Shown: positions 12,963 through 13,886 of the stretch, one piece after another
How the letters are laid out: every line of letters starts with the position of its first letter
Position numbering within the stretch: the stretch's first letter is position 1
Assembly: GCA_013360535.1 (NCBI GenBank)
Contig: JABWBL010000034.1
Span: forward strand, 1-13,886
From: Planctomycetaceae bacterium
GTDB taxonomy: Bacteria; Planctomycetota; UBA1135; GCA-002686595
Length of the DNA stretch: 13,886 bases
Direction: 5' to 3'
The notes under the pieces: model-generated
What the model was told of the DNA's origin: nothing
What the model saw: only the letters and a program-made list of their open reading frames with translations
Databases searched by the model: none
Program-made: the position numbers and the translations under genes

Positions 12963-13886
12963 GTGAGCGCCCCCAAGGGCAACGCCCTGATCGGCCAGTC
13001 CGGCGGTCCGACGCACGTCATCAACCAGTCCCTCGTCGGCGTCGTCGAGACGGCGCTGGCGAGCTCCATGATCGGCAAGGTCTACGGCTCGCTGCACGGC
13101 TTCAAGGGCGTGCTCGAGGAGAACCTGATCGACCTCGGCGCCGAGTCGCGCGAGACGCTCGAGGCCGTGGCGCAGGTGCCGGGAGCCGCGCTGCGTTCGG
13201 TGCGCAAGAAGCCGACGGTCGAAGAGTGCGAGCGCGCCTTCGCGGTGCTCAAGCGCCACGACGTGCGCTACTTCTTCTACATCGGCGGCAACGACTCGGC
13301 CGAGACCGCGCACATCCTGTCGGAGATGGCGGCGCGCGAGCGGCACGAGCTCGTGCTCTACCACGTGCCGAAGACGATCGACAACGACCTGCGCGCGACC
13401 GACTTCTGCCCGGGGTATCCCTCGGCGGCGCGCTACGTCTCGCTGTGTTTCCTCGGCGACAACGTCGACGTGCGCAGCCTGCCGGGGATCAAGATCAACG
13501 TCGTCATGGGCCGCAACGCGGGCTGGCTGACGGCCGCGAGCGCGCTCGCGCGCCAGCATCCCGACGACGGTCCGCACCTCGTGTACCTGCCGGAAACGGC
13601 CTTCCAGCCAGAGGAATTCGTCGCTTCGGTCGACGCGGTCAACAAGCGTCTGGGGCGTTGCATCGTCGCGGTCAGCGAGGGCATCCACGACGCGGCGGGC
13701 AAGCTCTTCGCCGACTCGAAGGAGACCGACAGCCACGGCAACGTGCAGCTCTCGGGCTCGGGTGCGCTCGGCGACAAGCTCGCTGCGCTGCTCAAGGCGC
13801 GGCTGGGCGACAAGCTGCGCGTGCGCGCCGACACGTTCGGCTACGCGCAGCGCTCGTACTTCGGCGCGGCGTCGGCCGTCGATTCG
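12963..13886 (+). CDS. Phosphofructokinase, PPi-dependent type by signature (3' partial)
   Basis: The frame runs from GTG 12963 to the right edge (308 codons, no stop), so the C-terminus is missing. The family phosphorylates fructose 6-phosphate in glycolysis. Motifs: GQSGGPTHVINQSL (11-24) for the phosphate-donor loop, YIGGNDS (106-112), PKTIDND (136-142) with catalytic Asp140, MGRNAGWL (182-189) and PE (210-211) for sugar-phosphate contacts. Two residues separate PPi- from ATP-users: Asp after GG-x and Lys in PKTIDND. Both are PPi-type here (Asp111, Lys137), so this is probably diphosphate--fructose-6-phosphate 1-phosphotransferase, which is reversible. The residue before Asp111 is Asn rather than the common Asp. 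AGGGA at 12951-12955, 7 nt upstream, supports the GTG start. Confidence 0.88.
   Translation, partial: MSAPKGNALIGQSGGPTHVINQSLVGVVETALASSMIGKVYGSLHGFKGVLEENLIDLGAESRETLEAVAQVPGAALRSVRKKPTVEECERAFAVLKRHDVRYFFYIGGNDSAETAHILSEMAARERHELVLYHVPKTIDNDLRATDFCPGYPSAARYVSLCFLGDNVDVRSLPGIKINVVMGRNAGWLTAASALARQHPDDGPHLVYLPETAFQPEEFVASVDAVNKRLGRCIVAVSEGIHDAAGKLFADSKETDSHGNVQLSGSGALGDKLAALLKARLGDKLRVRADTFGYAQRSYFGAASAVDS

Noticed and set aside
12861..13736. Minus-strand open frame opposite the phosphofructokinase
   Set aside because: The plus-strand frame has the full phosphofructokinase motif set; the minus-strand frame is a shadow.

Overview
The window is high-GC bacterial chromosome with dense, strongly GC3-biased genes. 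The best lineage clue is a C-terminal domain of about 140 residues carried by two secreted proteins (genes at 4675-5844 and 10694-12244). It starts at 'YCT', contains 'APTQRT', and ends near 'WFRDPP..KST.LSN.L'. From memory, this tail belongs to secreted proteins of certain deep marine Planctomycetota; that assignment is recognition, not a search. Gene content looks chromosomal: metabolic enzymes, envelope proteins and a tRNA. No integrase, transposase, phage gene or CRISPR array is visible.

Layout. (1) 2-2175: the C-terminal part of a 2-oxo-acid dehydrogenase E1, probably a fused alpha/beta protein that begins left of the window. It overlaps by 4 bp a FabD-like acyltransferase that starts with TTG. 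(2) 2342-3055: a lipoprotein with a DUF2807-type beta-helix, followed by two strong tandem hairpins. (3) 3189-4559: an HD-superfamily phosphohydrolase resembling dNTPases. (4) 4675-7099: two secreted beta-propeller-like proteins; the first carries the lineage tail. (5) 7166-8374 (minus): a class I aminotransferase, convergent with the propeller gene across a hairpin and divergent from the next gene. (6) 8605-10632: a large membrane-anchored protein of unknown function. (7) 10694-12244 (minus): a secreted protein with two P-like domains plus the lineage tail, convergent with gene 6 across another hairpin. (8) 12407-12682: a tRNA-Leu(GAG) on the minus strand, whose 3' end is repeated as an exact 30-bp direct repeat 186 bp away. 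The 156 bp between the copies is full of hairpins and holds an inverted piece of the same tRNA. (9) 12963-right edge: a phosphofructokinase with PPi-type signature residues, behind a structured leader.

How the genes relate. Only the E1/acyltransferase pair is tightly coupled, which suggests that acyl groups made from a 2-oxo acid are handed to a carrier. The acyltransferase lacks the arginine that binds malonate, so a neutral acyl substrate is plausible. The other genes look like separate transcription units, most bounded by hairpins. Four products are predicted exported or anchored (lipoprotein, two propeller-like proteins, P-domain protein) and one is membrane-anchored, so the middle of the window is rich in envelope proteins of unknown role. 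The candidates for something undescribed are the shared C-terminal module, the E1-acyltransferase pair, and the tRNA-Leu 3'-end duplication with its hairpin-rich spacer.
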